Shown here one piece after another: positions 26,359-37,402 of a DNA stretch of 64,000 bases. Numbering within the stretch: position 1 is the first letter of the stretch; the number at the start of each line of letters is the position of its first letter. Under the pieces are notes generated by a model, which was not told the DNA's origin, did no database searches, and was given only the letters and a program-made list of their open reading frames with translations. The position numbers were made by a program, and so were the translations under genes. Origin of the DNA: Aerococcus urinaeequi (GTDB lineage Bacteria; Bacillota; Bacilli; Lactobacillales; Aerococcaceae); NCBI RefSeq assembly GCF_001543205.1, contig NZ_CP014162.1, forward strand, positions 1,178,001-1,242,000, written 5' to 3'.

Positions 26359-26811
26359 ATGGCAAATACTGGTAAACAAGAAATCCAGTTAAAGGTTAAA
26401 AACTATATCCAACAAGATCGTGATGGTCAACAAGTGCAAGAGGAATTTACCACTAAAACAAATGGTTACTTCTATGAAGTAGGCGAGGCTATCTATGTAG
26501 AATATGAAGAAAAAATTACCGAAAACATCGTAGCGGTTCGTTTAAAATTTGAAGCTAACGATAAAGTGACTATCCGTCGTCAAGTGAACGGTACAGAAAC
26601 GACAATGAATTTAGTCAAAGGTAAAAAAACGGATATCCTCTACCATGTGACAGATGCACAAGCAATTACTTTCCAAGGACAATTAAATTTACTTAATGTA
26701 GACCAAAACGATGCGGACACGTTTAATGCCCGGATGGCATACAACTTATACCAATCAGAAGAAATGATTGGTCAATACCAAATCGAATTGCAAACAAGGG
26801 TCCATGTGTAG
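26359..26811 (+). CDS. DUF1934 (YwiB family) beta-barrel protein
   Basis: The 150-residue protein consists mainly of beta-strands, with repeated alternation such as YFYEVGEAIYVEYEEK, VTIRRQVNGTETTMNLV and ARMAYNLYQSEEMIGQYQIELQ. This fits the DUF1934 calycin-like family (YwiB in Bacillus), whose function is unknown. In Firmicutes the family is often found just before rpoE, as here, with rpoE starting 71 bases later. The ATG has AGAGGAGG upstream. It may share a transcript with rpoE. Confidence 0.85.
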   Translation: MANTGKQEIQLKVKNYIQQDRDGQQVQEEFTTKTNGYFYEVGEAIYVEYEEKITENIVAVRLKFEANDKVTIRRQVNGTETTMNLVKGKKTDILYHVTDAQAITFQGQLNLLNVDQNDADTFNARMAYNLYQSEEMIGQYQIELQTRVHV

Positions 26812-26882
26812 TAATATATAATGGATATACTAGACGATTAATCACAAGTGCGTTGGTTATAAGGCGAAAGGATGAACTAGTA

Positions 26883-27461
26883 GTGGAATTAAAAGGATTT
26901 GCTGGTCAAAACAAAGAACAGTTATCAATGATCGAAGTCGCATACCAAATTTTAGTAGAAACGAATAATGTATTCGAGTTCAATGATTTATTAGCTGAAA
27001 TTCAAGATTTCTTGAATATGCCCCAAGATGAATTAGAAAGCAAAATGGCGACTTTCTATACAGAAATGAACTATGACGGTAGCTTTATCTCTTTAGGTGA
27101 AAACCGTTGGGGCTTACGTGAGTGGTACGCAGTTGATTCAATCGATGAAGAAATTATTTCGTCAATTGATGATGACGATATCAAAGCGAAACACAAAGGT
27201 AGCAAGAGTCTATTGGCTTCTGTTGAAGATGATGACTTAATTGACTACGCGTCTGACGACCCAGAAGATGTGGACTACGTTGAAGACGAAGAAGATTACG
27301 ATGAAGAAGAAGAAGAAGAAGAAGACGAAATTTCAGCTTACTCTTCTGATTTAGGTGAATTAGGCGACGACGAGGAAGAAGAAGATCTTGAAGATGGTCT
27401 TGAAGGCGACCTTAGCTTAGTTGACGAAGATGATGATGAGGAAGACGAAGAAGACTTCTAA
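26883..27461 (+). CDS. rpoE: DNA-directed RNA polymerase delta subunit
   Basis: The 192-residue protein has an N-terminal HARE-HTH domain of about 90 residues (SMIEVAYQILVETNNVFEFNDLLAEIQDFL ... ENRWGLREWY). A long unstructured, extremely acidic tail follows from about residue 110, with runs of Asp and Glu. This is the delta subunit, found only in Firmicutes, which speeds RNA polymerase recycling and affects promoter selectivity. I chose GTG 26883 (product begins MELKGFAGQ) because AAAGGATG precedes it by 8 bases; the longer frame from 26853 lacks a site. The tail is longer than in Bacillus (173 residues in total there). Confidence 0.93.
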   Translation: MELKGFAGQNKEQLSMIEVAYQILVETNNVFEFNDLLAEIQDFLNMPQDELESKMATFYTEMNYDGSFISLGENRWGLREWYAVDSIDEEIISSIDDDDIKAKHKGSKSLLASVEDDDLIDYASDDPEDVDYVEDEEDYDEEEEEEEDEISAYSSDLGELGDDEEEEDLEDGLEGDLSLVDEDDDEEDEEDF

Positions 27462-27503
27462 CAAAGATTTCTAAACCTCTATAAAAAAACATGTTGTTTT
27501 TCC

Positions 27504-27545
27504 TTGACTCAAATAAGTGAATGGATTATTATTCTATTTGGGCAC
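27504..27545 (+). promoter_or_regulatory. pyrG promoter with GGGC transcription start
   Basis: TTGACT (27504-27509), 17-base spacer, TATTAT (27527-27532), then 7 bases to GGGCAC at 27540. A start at the first G gives a transcript beginning GGGC, the arrangement required for CTP-sensed reiterative G addition at Bacillus pyrG. Confidence 0.8.
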
Positions 27546-27580
27546 TTTAGTTTCATAACTATTGTGAGATGAACACGTTA

Positions 27581-27620
27581 CTCCCTGTCTTTCTTAGGAA
27601 AGATGGGGATTTTTTTATTT
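27581..27620 (+). terminator. pyrG leader attenuator hairpin
   Basis: A 12-bp stem (CTCCCTGTCTTTC with GAAAGATGGGGA, two wobble pairs) and a TTAG loop are followed by T7. The C/U-rich left arm could pair with extra G residues added at the transcript start, preventing termination when CTP is low. Confidence 0.85.
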
Positions 27621-27679
27621 TTTCTAAGGAAAATAGTTATCCGCATCTCCCTTCTTATTGTAAGCATAAAAATTTTTAG

Positions 27680-29296
<1,617 letters not shown>

Positions 29297-29338
29297 TTCT
29301 CTTTTAGAAAAGTTTATTTTAACTTGTGAAAAGACAAT

Positions 29339-29378
29339 AAAAACCTACTCCAAAAAATTTAGGGAGTAGGTTTTTTTA
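29339..29378 (+). terminator. Terminator after pyrG
   Basis: The stem CCTACTCC/GGAGTAGG is extended by AAA/TTT pairs, with a 12-base A/T loop and T7 downstream. Confidence 0.88.
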
Positions 29379-29509
29379 TTCACAATATTACAAAATGGTC
29401 TCAAATTGAAAGAGATATTCCTATTTAGGGATTATAGGTATATAATATATCTAGTTTTGTATATTGTTTTAATTTTACTAAAAAGAATAATTTTTTCGGA
29501 GGAGAAAAT

Positions 29510-32500
29510 ATGGTAGGGAAGAATAATTGGGAAGTGCAATTGAAACGTGGCGCTAATAAGGTTAAACGTTATACAATCAAGCGCACAAGTGTTGGGGTAG
29601 TTTCGGCAGTAGTAGCTGCTGGACTTATTTTTGGGCAAGAAACTTCTGTGCAAGCTGATGAGATTACAGCTGGTGAATCACAAGTAACAGAAGTATCTAA
29701 TGAAGCACCTGTTGTAACTGAGGAAAGTGTGGAAGAAGTAAGGTCAGCAGAAACTTCTCAAGTCGAAGCAACAGCTGAAGAAAACGGAACAGTTAGCGAA
29801 ATAGATGCAGAAGAATTATCTGAACCTGTATATGAACAAACAGAGGTTGTAGCTGAAGAAGTATCTGAAGGTGAATCCACTGAATATGATGATGTTGTAG
29901 CTGATAGTGCAGTAGCAGATCAAGAAGAAGCTGGAAGTAACGAAGCAGTTGCTGAAACAGAAACGACTGTTGCGGACACTAAATCAATTCAAGAAGATAC
30001 TGAAGTTGTGGAAGAATCAAGCGTACAAGCACAAATGAGTACCTTTGCAGCTACAGCTAACGCTAGTGAAGCAGATACTGAATTCCCTGAATTAATTTCT
30101 ATCTCTACAGATAAAGAAGTATATAGAGCAGGGGAAGATATCAAAGTAACGGCGATTGTTAAAGAAAACGATGAATTGTCAAGGATCAGTGCCAATTTCA
30201 GCAGAACTAACGGAACAACAGGGACTAGTTCACTCTCTGGATATGCCAATAAATGGTCAGGATTAACCCGTCAGTCAGACGGTACATATAAAGCTGAAAT
30301 GATTATTGAAACTGATGAAAAAATGCCGAGTAATACCTATCAATTATCTTCTGTAGATATATATGATGTAGCTAACAACAATACATGGCTTACTTCCTAT
30401 AACGATACAACGGGGTTATTTGATTTAAGTGTTGATATCCTTAATGAAGATGGAGATACTGAATTCCCTGAATTAATTTCTATCTCTACAGATAAAGAAG
30501 TATATAGAGCAGGGGAAGATATCAAAGTAACGGCGATTGTTAAAGAAAACGATGAATTGTCAAGGATCAGTGCCAATTTCAGCAGAACTAACGGAACAAC
30601 AGGGACTAGTTCACTCTCTGGATATGCCAATAAATGGTCAGGATTAACCCGTCAGTCAGACGGTACATATAAAGCTGAAATGATTATTGAAACTGATGAA
30701 AAAATGCCGAGTAATACCTATCAATTATCTTCTGTAGATATATATGATGTAGCTAACAACAATACATGGCTTACTACCTATAACGATACAACGGGGTTAT
30801 TTGATTTAAGTGTTGATATCCTTAATGAAGATGGAGATACTGAATTCCCTGAATTAATTTCTATCTCTACAGATAAAGAAGTATATAGAGCAGGGGAAGA
30901 TATCAAAGTAACGGCGATTGTTAAAGAAAACGATGAATTGTCAAGGATCAGTGCCAATTTCAGCAGAACTAACGGAACAACAGGGACTAGTTCACTCTCT
31001 GGATATGCCAATAAATGGTCAGGATTAACCCGTCAGTCAGATGGCACATATAAAGCTGAAATGATTATTGAAACTGATGAAAAAATGCCGAGTAATACCT
31101 ATCAATTATCTTCTGTAGATATATATGATGTAGCTAACAACAATACATGGCTTACTACCTATAACGATACAACGGGATTAGTTGATCTAATTGTATCAAT
31201 AAACGTTGCCAATGTACCTTATGAAACTATTCGTGAGTTAAATATGGATTTGACACCAAATAGTGAAGATGTTTTGGTTCAAGCGGGTGTTAATGGATCT
31301 GCAGATGCTACTACAGGTGAACTAATAAACGCACCAGTTTCAGAAATTATTCATTATGCACCGGTTGAAATTCCATTTGAAACTGTTGAAGTTGAATCTG
31401 ATGATTTATACTTTGGAGAAAGTGCTTTAACTCCAGGACAAGTTGGGTTATTAGATCCTGAAACAAATGAAGTAATCCTTGAACCAGTAAATGAAATTAT
31501 TGAAATTGGCTCAAAATTAGCACCAGAAGAAATTGCTTTTGAAACTGAAAAAATTCTAGATATTCATTTAGCGCCTGGTTCATCTGATCAACTAGTTCAA
31601 GAAGGACAAGTTGGTCTTCGTGATTCGGAGACGGGCGAAGTAATTAGTAATCCTATTAAACGAATCTATAGTTACGCGCCGACAATAGTTGATTATGAGA
31701 TTATACGTATGTTCAATCCTAATCAAGAACCAGATTCAATAGATATCGTGGCCAAACATGGTGAAATTGGATTGATGGATCCTGAAACAAATGAAGTGGT
31801 TATTAAACCAATTGCAGAAGTTATCTCATTTGCACCAGTAACTATGGCTTATGACGTTGAATATCAAATAGATGATTCTTTAGAGCCAAATTCAGGCGAC
31901 ACGGTTGAATTACAACCAGGTTCAGAAGGGTTACAAAATCCAGATACTGGTGACGTATTAGTTGCACCAGTTAACCAAATTATCGGTCAAGCACCTACTG
32001 AATATATTGATGATACTACTGTTCAAAATATTATTACGATAGTTGATCAAGTAAGTAACCAAGAAATTGCATCTACTACATTCTTAGGTAATGAGTATTC
32101 AGTGCGTTTAAATTATTTTATTAACCAATTAAATAGTCAAAATGATCTAGAATTGGAAGTAGTAGATGAAAAAACTACGTCTGATGTATTAAGATCCAGT
32201 ACTGTGAATGGATTTACTGTCTCATCTCGTACTATCAAGAAAAATATTTATGTTGTAAACAACAACAATACGGATACAACTATCGAAAAGCCATTCTTAC
32301 CAGAAGGTGTAATTTATAATAATCAAGATTATATTAGAGCATATAGAAAAGTTACAATTCAAGATAATGGTGGTCGTGAATTGTATAGAGTAAACTATGT
32401 AGCATATGAATCTACAGATGAAACAATTAGAAATGCTATGTCAAATATTAATTCTTTAGATTATTATTATGATAGTGTAGATGTTAGTGAGGGATTCACT

Positions 32501-33625
32501 TCTATCGTCGGTAGTACAGGGTCTTACAGAGGCCCATTAAAAGAAATTACTATTCTGGTGAATCGTATTGAAGAACCAGAAGTTCCAGAAGTAGAAGAAC
32601 CAGAAACACCAGTAGAACCAGTAGAACCAGAAGTTCCAGAGGTTGAAGAGCCAGAGACTCCAGTGGAACCAGAAATTCCAGAGGTTGAAGAACCAGAAAT
32701 ACCGATAGAACCAGAAGTTCCAGAAGTAGAGGAACCAGAGACACCGGTAGAACCAGAAGTTCCAGAAGTAGAGGAACCAGAGACACCAGTAGAACCAGAA
32801 GTTCCAGAGGTTGAAGAACCAGAGACACCGGTAGAACCAGAAGTTCCAGAGGTTGAAGAACCAGAAACACCGGTAGAACCGGAAGTCCCAGAGGTCGAAG
32901 AACCAGGGACACCGGAAGAACCAGAAGTTCCTGAGGTTGAAGAACCAGAGACTCCAGTAGAGCCGGAAATTCCAGAGGTAGAGGAACCAGAAACACCGGA
33001 AGAACCAGAAGTCCCAGAGGTTGAAGAACCAGAGACACCGGAAGAACCAGAAGTCCCAGAGGTTGAAGAACCAGAGACTCCAGTAGAACCGGAAGTCCCA
33101 GAGGTTGAAGAACCAGAGACTCCAGTAGAACCTGAACTACCAGAAGTAGAGGAACCAGAGACGCCGGTAGAACCAGAAGTTCCAGAAGTAGAAGAACCAG
33201 AAACACCGACTAATCCAGAAGTACCAGTTGTGGAAGAGCCAGAGACTCCAGCAGAACCAGAGACTCCGGTTGCGGAAGATCCAGAGACAGTCGTAGAATC
33301 AGAAGTTCCTACTAATGACGTAAAAGCACCTGTAGCGACATCTGAAGACGGTGTAGTGGTAGCTGAACCAATTCCTACTCCTGCACAAAGTGTAGCGACT
33401 GAAGGAGCGAAAGCTGAATCAGAAGTTGTTGTGGCAGAGACAGGTTCAAAAGTTGTAGAAACAGTTTTATCTGCAGAAGTGAAGGCTGAAGAAACGTCTA
33501 CCACTGTTGATGAAAATGTTGCGACTTTACCAGCTGCAGGCGCTCAAACGATGAGTGCGTTAGCAACAGGGTTAGGTGTGATTACAACTGCTTTAGGTGC
33601 TATACTTGTCCGTAAGAAAAAATAA
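29510..33625 (+). CDS. Cell-wall-anchored surface protein with Ig-like repeats, G5 domains and Pro/Glu stalk
   Basis: The 1371-residue protein begins with a YSIRK-like signal ([20 protein letters not shown], residues 20-39; cleavage likely near VQAD). An acidic region runs to about 188. Three 127-residue repeats start at 189, 316 and 443 ([20 protein letters not shown]). From about 566 to 850 come about five G5-like modules ([25 protein letters not shown]). A unique region with IYVVNNN and [10 protein letters not shown] follows. A stalk of about 16 Pro/Glu/Val repeats ([14 protein letters not shown]) covers about 1021-1260. The end is LPAAG near 1340, a hydrophobic segment and VRKKK. The anchor motif has Ala where Thr is usual. 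The role is probably adhesion or biofilm. RBS GGAGGAG. Confidence 0.9.
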   Translation: MVGKNNWEVQLKRGANKVKRYTIKRTSVGVVSAVVAAGLIFGQETSVQADEITAGESQVTEVSNEAPVVTEESVEEVRSAETSQVEATAEENGTVSEIDAEELSEPVYEQTEVVAEEVSEGESTEYDDVVADSAVADQEEAGSNEAVAETETTVADTKSIQEDTEVVEESSVQAQMSTFAATANASEADTEFPELISISTDKEVYRAGEDIKVTAIVKENDELSRISANFSRTNGTTGTSSLSGYANKWSGLTRQSDGTYKAEMIIETDEKMPSNTYQLSSVDIYDVANNNTWLTSYNDTTGLFDLSVDILNEDGDTEFPELISISTDKEVYRAGEDIKVTAIVKENDELSRISANFSRTNGTTGTSSLSGYANKWSGLTRQSDGTYKAEMIIETDEKMPSNTYQLSSVDIYDVANNNTWLTTYNDTTGLFDLSVDILNEDGDTEFPELISISTDKEVYRAGEDIKVTAIVKENDELSRISANFSRTNGTTGTSSLSGYANKWSGLTRQSDGTYKAEMIIETDEKMPSNTYQLSSVDIYDVANNNTWLTTYNDTTGLVDLIVSINVANVPYETIRELNMDLTPNSEDVLVQAGVNGSADATTGELINAPVSEIIHYAPVEIPFETVEVESDDLYFGESALTPGQVGLLDPETNEVILEPVNEIIEIGSKLAPEEIAFETEKILDIHLAPGSSDQLVQEGQVGLRDSETGEVISNPIKRIYSYAPTIVDYEIIRMFNPNQEPDSIDIVAKHGEIGLMDPETNEVVIKPIAEVISFAPVTMAYDVEYQIDDSLEPNSGDTVELQPGSEGLQNPDTGDVLVAPVNQIIGQAPTEYIDDTTVQNIITIVDQVSNQEIASTTFLGNEYSVRLNYFINQLNSQNDLELEVVDEKTTSDVLRSSTVNGFTVSSRTIKKNIYVVNNNNTDTTIEKPFLPEGVIYNNQDYIRAYRKVTIQDNGGRELYRVNYVAYESTDETIRNAMSNINSLDYYYDSVDVSEGFTSIVGSTGSYRGPLKEITILVNRIEEPEVPEVEEPETPVEPVEPEVPEVEEPETPVEPEIPEVEEPEIPIEPEVPEVEEPETPVEPEVPEVEEPETPVEPEVPEVEEPETPVEPEVPEVEEPETPVEPEVPEVEEPGTPEEPEVPEVEEPETPVEPEIPEVEEPETPEEPEVPEVEEPETPEEPEVPEVEEPETPVEPEVPEVEEPETPVEPELPEVEEPETPVEPEVPEVEEPETPTNPEVPVVEEPETPAEPETPVAEDPETVVESEVPTNDVKAPVATSEDGVVVAEPIPTPAQSVATEGAKAESEVVVAETGSKVVETVLSAEVKAEETSTTVDENVATLPAAGAQTMSALATGLGVITTALGAILVRKKK
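30074..31180 (+). repeat. Three nearly identical 381-bp tandem repeats inside the surface protein gene
   Basis: Copies begin at 30074, 30455 and 30836, exactly 381 bases (127 codons) apart. They differ at only a few positions that I could find, for example TCC versus ACC at about 30394, and GACGGT versus GATGGC at about 31040. The third copy diverges after about 31180. Confidence 0.95.
32572..33290 (+). repeat. Pro/Glu/Val-rich tandem repeat region encoding the stalk
   Basis: A degenerate 42-base unit encoding [14 protein letters not shown] and variants is repeated about 16 times. Neighbouring units vary in PV/EE/IP and synonymous codons, so the array is older or more diverse than the 381-bp repeats upstream. 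Confidence 0.9.
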
Positions 33626-33671
33626 TATTTGATGCTTATTTAAATTAATTAATAAGATAAAAATGCAAATT

Positions 33672-33716
33672 ATCCGTTCTTTTTGTACGTTTCGTATAAA
33701 GGAGCGGATTTTTTAT
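33672..33716 (+). terminator. Terminator after the surface protein gene
   Basis: The stem starts ATCCG and ends CGGAT, with about 16 pairs including wobbles and one bulge, a short loop and T6. It begins 46 bases after the stop. Confidence 0.75.
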
Positions 33717-33778
33717 CGGTACGATAGTTGATATGACAGTCTTTAATAATAATTGTAAATATTTTATTAAAATATGTG

Positions 33779-33807
33779 TTGACTCTAACTTTCTAAGTCG
33801 GTACAAT
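33779..33807 (+). promoter_or_regulatory. Promoter of the pyrFE operon
   Basis: TTGACT (33779-33784), 17-base spacer, TACAAT (33802-33807). The transcript would start near 33814, giving a leader of about 228 bases before the pyrF start. Confidence 0.8.
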
Positions 33808-33824
33808 AGCCAACAGAGTAAAAA

Positions 33825-33977
33825 CAGGGGAAACTGCACTAGCGTAAGGATGCCCTGCACATAAGAGCTGTTCGCTCACAAGAATAACCACTTTATTTTG
33901 TCAGTGAACAAATTTTAAAACCAGCATCCGCTAGTATATAATCAGCAACCTTGTTTCGTTGTTGGTTATTTTTTTTG
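33825..33977 (+). promoter_or_regulatory. Structured leader with intrinsic terminator upstream of pyrF; class not recognised
   Basis: A long-range stem pairs ACTAGCG(TAA)GGATGC (33838-33853) with GCATCCGCTAGT (33924-33935). Inside it GTTCGCTCACAA (33870-33881) pairs with TTGTCAGTGAAC (33898-33909) at 11 of 12 positions. Four bases later a 12-bp terminator stem (33938-33949 with 33958-33969) ends in T8. CAGGG near 33825 can also pair with CCCTG at 33853, overlapping the first stem. I see no PyrR loop or T-box sequence. Confidence 0.7.
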
Positions 33978-34041
33978 CCCATTTTTAGATAAATGAGAAA
34001 AAAATGAAAAGATAACAGAAAAATATGAGAGGAAGTGCCAC

Positions 34042-34749
34042 GTGGATCCGAAGAAACCAATTATTGCCTTAGATTTTCCTAATCAAGAAGAGGTATTTGC
34101 GTTCCTTGATCAGTTCCAAGGTCAACAACTAAATGTAAAAGTAGGTATGGAATTGTTTTATGCTGGTGGGACAGCTTTCCTAAAAGAGTTACAAGCAAAA
34201 GGCCACGACATTTTCTTAGACTTGAAATTACATGATATTCCAAATACTGTTGAGCGCGCAATGGCCATTTTAGCCAGTACTGGTGTTGCAATGGTCAATG
34301 TACATGCGGCAGGTGGGAAAGAGATGATGCAAGCAGCGCTTCGTGGTTTAGAGGCAGGTTCGACAGGTAAACGCCCTATGTTAATTAGTGTCACTCAATT
34401 AACGTCAACGTCAACCGAACAAATGAATGAAGAACAAGGTATTCCAGGTGAAGTATTGGATTCAGTATTGCGCTACGCTAAATTAACGAAAGCAGCGGGC
34501 CTTGATGGTGTGGTTTGTTCACCACTTGAAGCAGCAGCTATTAAAGAGGCTTGCGGGGAAGACTTCCAAACGATTACACCGGGTATCCGCCTAGCGACTT
34601 CTGTGGCAGACGACCAAAAACGAATCATGACGCCAAGCCAAGCAGCCAAAGGTGGTTCTGACTACATCGTGGTGGGACGACCAATTACACAAGCTGAAAA
34701 TTCAAAAGAAACTTACGACCAAATCACAAATGATTGGTCTGGACAATAA
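34042..34749 (+). CDS. pyrF: Orotidine 5'-phosphate decarboxylase
   Basis: This 235-residue TIM-barrel protein has PIIALDFPNQEEVFAFLDQF at the start, the catalytic block DIFLDLKLHDIPNTV near residue 60 (D-x-K-x-x-D-I), VNVHAAGG, and the phosphate-binding end DYIVVGRPITQA. It makes UMP from OMP. The GTG start at 34042 follows GAGAGGAAG. pyrE follows 12 bases later, and no other pyr genes are adjacent, so de novo pyrimidine genes are split in this genome. Expression is probably governed by the structured leader and terminator upstream. Confidence 0.97.
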   Translation: MDPKKPIIALDFPNQEEVFAFLDQFQGQQLNVKVGMELFYAGGTAFLKELQAKGHDIFLDLKLHDIPNTVERAMAILASTGVAMVNVHAAGGKEMMQAALRGLEAGSTGKRPMLISVTQLTSTSTEQMNEEQGIPGEVLDSVLRYAKLTKAAGLDGVVCSPLEAAAIKEACGEDFQTITPGIRLATSVADDQKRIMTPSQAAKGGSDYIVVGRPITQAENSKETYDQITNDWSGQ

Positions 34750-34761
34750 GGAGGGTGCAAG

Positions 34762-35403
34762 ATGACAGTAGAAAAAGCGGATTTAGTAGCACAAAAATTA
34801 CTAGAGATTAAGGCAGTAAACTTTAGCCCTGAGGCACCATATACTTGGGCAAGCGGACTTAAAGCCCCGATTTATACAGATAACCGACTAATCATGTCAT
34901 ACCCGAGTGTGCGTTCAATAGTGGAAGATGCTTTGGCTGAATTAATCAAAGAAAACTTCCCTGACGTAGATGTGATTGCAGGGACAGCAACTGCTGGTAT
35001 TCCTCATGCAGCCTTTGTAAGTGAACGCTTAGATTTACCAATGATTTATGTGCGTTCTTCTGCCAAAGATCACGGTAAACAAAATGCTATTGAAGGTGCT
35101 TTAGAAGTGGGCGCAAAAGTAGTGATCATTGAAGACTTGATTTCAACTGGTGGTAGCGTGATTACAGCAGCTGACAAGATTCAAGAAGCAGGCGGAGAAG
35201 TCATTGCAGCAGTAGCTATTTTTGACTATTTATTAGCAGCTTCAAAAGATGCTTTCGAACAAGCTGGCTATCCTTTAATGACCTTGACAAACTATGTGAA
35301 GATTTTGGATTACGCAGCGAAAGATCCTAAATTATCACCACATTATGACAAGTTGATGGAATGGTACAAAGACCCTAAAGCTTGGTCTGAAAAACACGGT
35401 TAA
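34762..35403 (+). CDS. pyrE: Orotate phosphoribosyltransferase
   Basis: The 213-residue protein has APYTWASGLKAPIYTDNRLIMSYPSVR near residue 23, TATAGIPHAAFVSERL near 76, YVRSSAKDHGKQNAIEG and the PRPP-binding motif VVIIEDLISTGGSVITAA near 123. It joins orotate to PRPP to give OMP, the step before PyrF. It is the second gene of the pyrFE operon with an AAGGAGGG site. A T-rich stretch ending in GCCCATTTTTA, also seen just before pyrF, follows 50 bases after the stop. Confidence 0.97.
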   Translation: MTVEKADLVAQKLLEIKAVNFSPEAPYTWASGLKAPIYTDNRLIMSYPSVRSIVEDALAELIKENFPDVDVIAGTATAGIPHAAFVSERLDLPMIYVRSSAKDHGKQNAIEGALEVGAKVVIIEDLISTGGSVITAADKIQEAGGEVIAAVAIFDYLLAASKDAFEQAGYPLMTLTNYVKILDYAAKDPKLSPHYDKLMEWYKDPKAWSEKHG

Positions 35404-35533
35404 GTTGACCTAACCTACTATACAAATAACAGCTTTACCAGATTTATGTCCTTATTTTTTTTTGCCCATTTTTATTTTTATGGTGATTAAATGAGGGAAT
35501 TACACCAGTTTTACCAAAAAAAGGAGCACAAAA

Positions 35534-36844
35534 ATGGAAAAAACAATCGAAAAAAATACAAGAAGAGATGCACTACAGACGGAAGATCACAAGTTAAACA
35601 AATCGCAACGTAATGCCTTGATTGCTGCTATTGTTGCATCGGGAACAGATGATTTGAACGTGATGTTCTTATCATTCTCAATGTCTTCTATCATCAGCCA
35701 ATTAGGGATTTCAAGTGTAGCGGCGGGTTGGATTGCCACTATTACCAACTTAGGGATGCTAGCTGGAGGTTTACTATTCGGTGTCTTAGCTGACCGTTGG
35801 GACAAGATGAAGGTTTTCTACTTAACCATTCTTACTTTCTCTATCGCAACAGCTTTAATTTTCTTCACACCAAATATTACCTACTTATACCTACTACGCT
35901 TTATTGCTGGTATCGGTGTAGGTGGCGAGTACGGAGTAGCGATTTCGATTATGGCCGGACTTGTGCCGGCTAAACAGTTAGGGAGAATTTCATCCTTAAA
36001 TGGGATTGTTGGTCAAATTGGTTCCATCAGTTCGGCGCTTCTAGCAGGTTTTATTGTACCAACACTCGGTTGGAGAGGGTTATTCCTATTCGGTATTCTG
36101 CCAATTCTAGTGGTAGTATGGGCGAAATTAACTATTAAAGAAGATGAATTAGGGATTAATACAGATGAAGTTACAGAAGACCTAGTAGATATTAATGAAA
36201 GTGATAAACCTTCTATTAGCGAATTGTTTAAGACACCAGGGCAAACCTATCAAACAATCATCTTAATGGTGATGACAACTGTACAAATTGCTGGTTATTT
36301 TGGGATGATGAACTGGTTACCAACAATCATGCAAGAACAAGTTGGTGTGACGGTTTCTGGGTCATCTACTTGGATGGTAACGACGATCTTGGGTATGTGC
36401 CTAGGAATGCTGACATTTGGGCAAATTTTAGATAGATTAGGACCAAGATTGTCTTATGGTATGTATTTAATTGCATCAGCAGTTTCAGTGTATCTGTTCA
36501 CTTTTGCCAATTCAGCATTAACCATCTTAATCGGAGGCGCTATTGTAGGTTTCTTCGTAAACGGCATGTTTGCTGGCTATGGTGCAATGATTTCTCGTTT
36601 GTATCCATTTAAAGTGAATGCCATCGCCAATAATACTATTTTGAATGTTGGACGTGCAGTGGGTGGTTTTTCATCAGTTATCATTGGTTTTATCTTAGAT
36701 GCTTCAGGTGTAGGTATGGTAATGCTTTTCTTAGCAAGCCTTTATCTAGTCAGCTTTATCGCTATGATGAGTTTGCCACAACTAAAACAAGCGAACTATG
36801 AACAACATCAATTAAATATTCGTCATAAGGCGCTAGATAAGTAA
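35534..36844 (+). CDS. MFS transporter, AAHS/sugar-porter-like, possible organic or aromatic acid carrier
   Basis: The 436-residue protein has twelve predicted membrane segments. Motif A is FGVLADRWDKMKVFYL near residue 92, and the acid-carrier-type motif GVGGEYGVAISIMAG near 130 is typical of AAHS, MHS and related porters. A central hydrophilic loop has ELGINTDEVTEDLVDINES near 215. Substrate prediction is weak; in this setting, upstream of apbE and flavin reductases, an unsaturated organic acid used as electron acceptor is an attractive guess. The start has AAAAGGAG. A strong terminator follows, so it is probably transcribed apart from the apbE operon. Confidence 0.8.
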   Translation: MEKTIEKNTRRDALQTEDHKLNKSQRNALIAAIVASGTDDLNVMFLSFSMSSIISQLGISSVAAGWIATITNLGMLAGGLLFGVLADRWDKMKVFYLTILTFSIATALIFFTPNITYLYLLRFIAGIGVGGEYGVAISIMAGLVPAKQLGRISSLNGIVGQIGSISSALLAGFIVPTLGWRGLFLFGILPILVVVWAKLTIKEDELGINTDEVTEDLVDINESDKPSISELFKTPGQTYQTIILMVMTTVQIAGYFGMMNWLPTIMQEQVGVTVSGSSTWMVTTILGMCLGMLTFGQILDRLGPRLSYGMYLIASAVSVYLFTFANSALTILIGGAIVGFFVNGMFAGYGAMISRLYPFKVNAIANNTILNVGRAVGGFSSVIIGFILDASGVGMVMLFLASLYLVSFIAMMSLPQLKQANYEQHQLNIRHKALDK

Positions 36845-36887
36845 TACAATTTGGTTCAAGAATGATAATAAAATAAGACATATTTTA

Positions 36888-36920
36888 GAGGGTGTAACAC
36901 AAATGTTGCACCCTCTTTTT
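36888..36920 (+). terminator. Terminator after the MFS carrier gene
   Basis: Stem GAGGGTGTAACA / TGTTGCACCCTC (one wobble), 3-4 base loop, followed by T5. Confidence 0.9.
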
Positions 36921-37008
36921 AGTATTTGGATATTTCATTGACGGAATAAATATAATTTGGTAATTTGAGGTAGACCTATCATGTGAATGTTTTCTCAAGG
37001 AGTGAGTA

Positions 37009-37383
37009 ATGGAAATGAGGACTATTAAAGAAAAGGGTTTTCTAATATTGGGCTTGCTAAGTGTGGTCCTAGGAAGTGTAGGTGTCATATTACCTGTTCT
37101 ACCGACAACTCCCTTCTTGTTGCTTGCTGGCTGGTTTTTCACGCGAAGTTCACCGCAATTTAAAAACTGGTTAGAATCTACTCGTTTGTATGGACGGTAT
37201 GTTGGCGAATTTAAGCGACAAGGTGGTATCAGCAAGCGCAAAAAAGTTCATATCCTAATGACAACTTATCTTGTGATGGGTTTATCAATGTTACTTATGC
37301 CATTAAGAGGTGTACAAATTTTTGTAGGCGTTTGCGGTTTAGTTTTTGGTTACTTTCTACTATTTAGGGTGGAAGAGGTTTAA
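37009..37383 (+). CDS. DUF454 (YbaN family) membrane protein
   Basis: The 124-residue protein has LGLLSVVLGSVGVILPVLPTTPFLLLAGWFFTRSSPQFKNWL in its first half, the DUF454 hallmark (GxxLPxLPTTPFLLLAxxxFxRSS), and two further membrane segments (ILMTTYLVMGLSML; IFVGVCGLVFGYFLL). Its role is unknown. It is followed directly by apbE, and DUF454 genes are often seen beside flavin-related extracytoplasmic redox genes. The ATG at 37009 has AAGGAGTG; the stop lies 19 bases before the chosen apbE start. Confidence 0.88.
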   Translation: MEMRTIKEKGFLILGLLSVVLGSVGVILPVLPTTPFLLLAGWFFTRSSPQFKNWLESTRLYGRYVGEFKRQGGISKRKKVHILMTTYLVMGLSMLLMPLRGVQIFVGVCGLVFGYFLLFRVEEV

Positions 37384-37402
37384 GGAGTTGGAGGCTAGTG
37401 AT

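Noticed and set aside
30074-33290. CRISPR array suggested by the regular repeats.
   Set aside because: The repeats are in frame, encode protein domains and have no spacers; no other array-like pattern was seen in the window.
32524-33504. 326-codon minus-strand frame rich in Ser, Thr and Gly opposite the stalk of the surface protein.
   Set aside because: It arises from the repeated Pro/Glu codons read in reverse and has no start signals.
33800-34041. PyrR attenuator or T-box upstream of pyrF.
   Set aside because: The PyrR loop consensus (CCAGAGAGG type) and the T-box sequence (GGGTGGTACCGCG type) are both absent.
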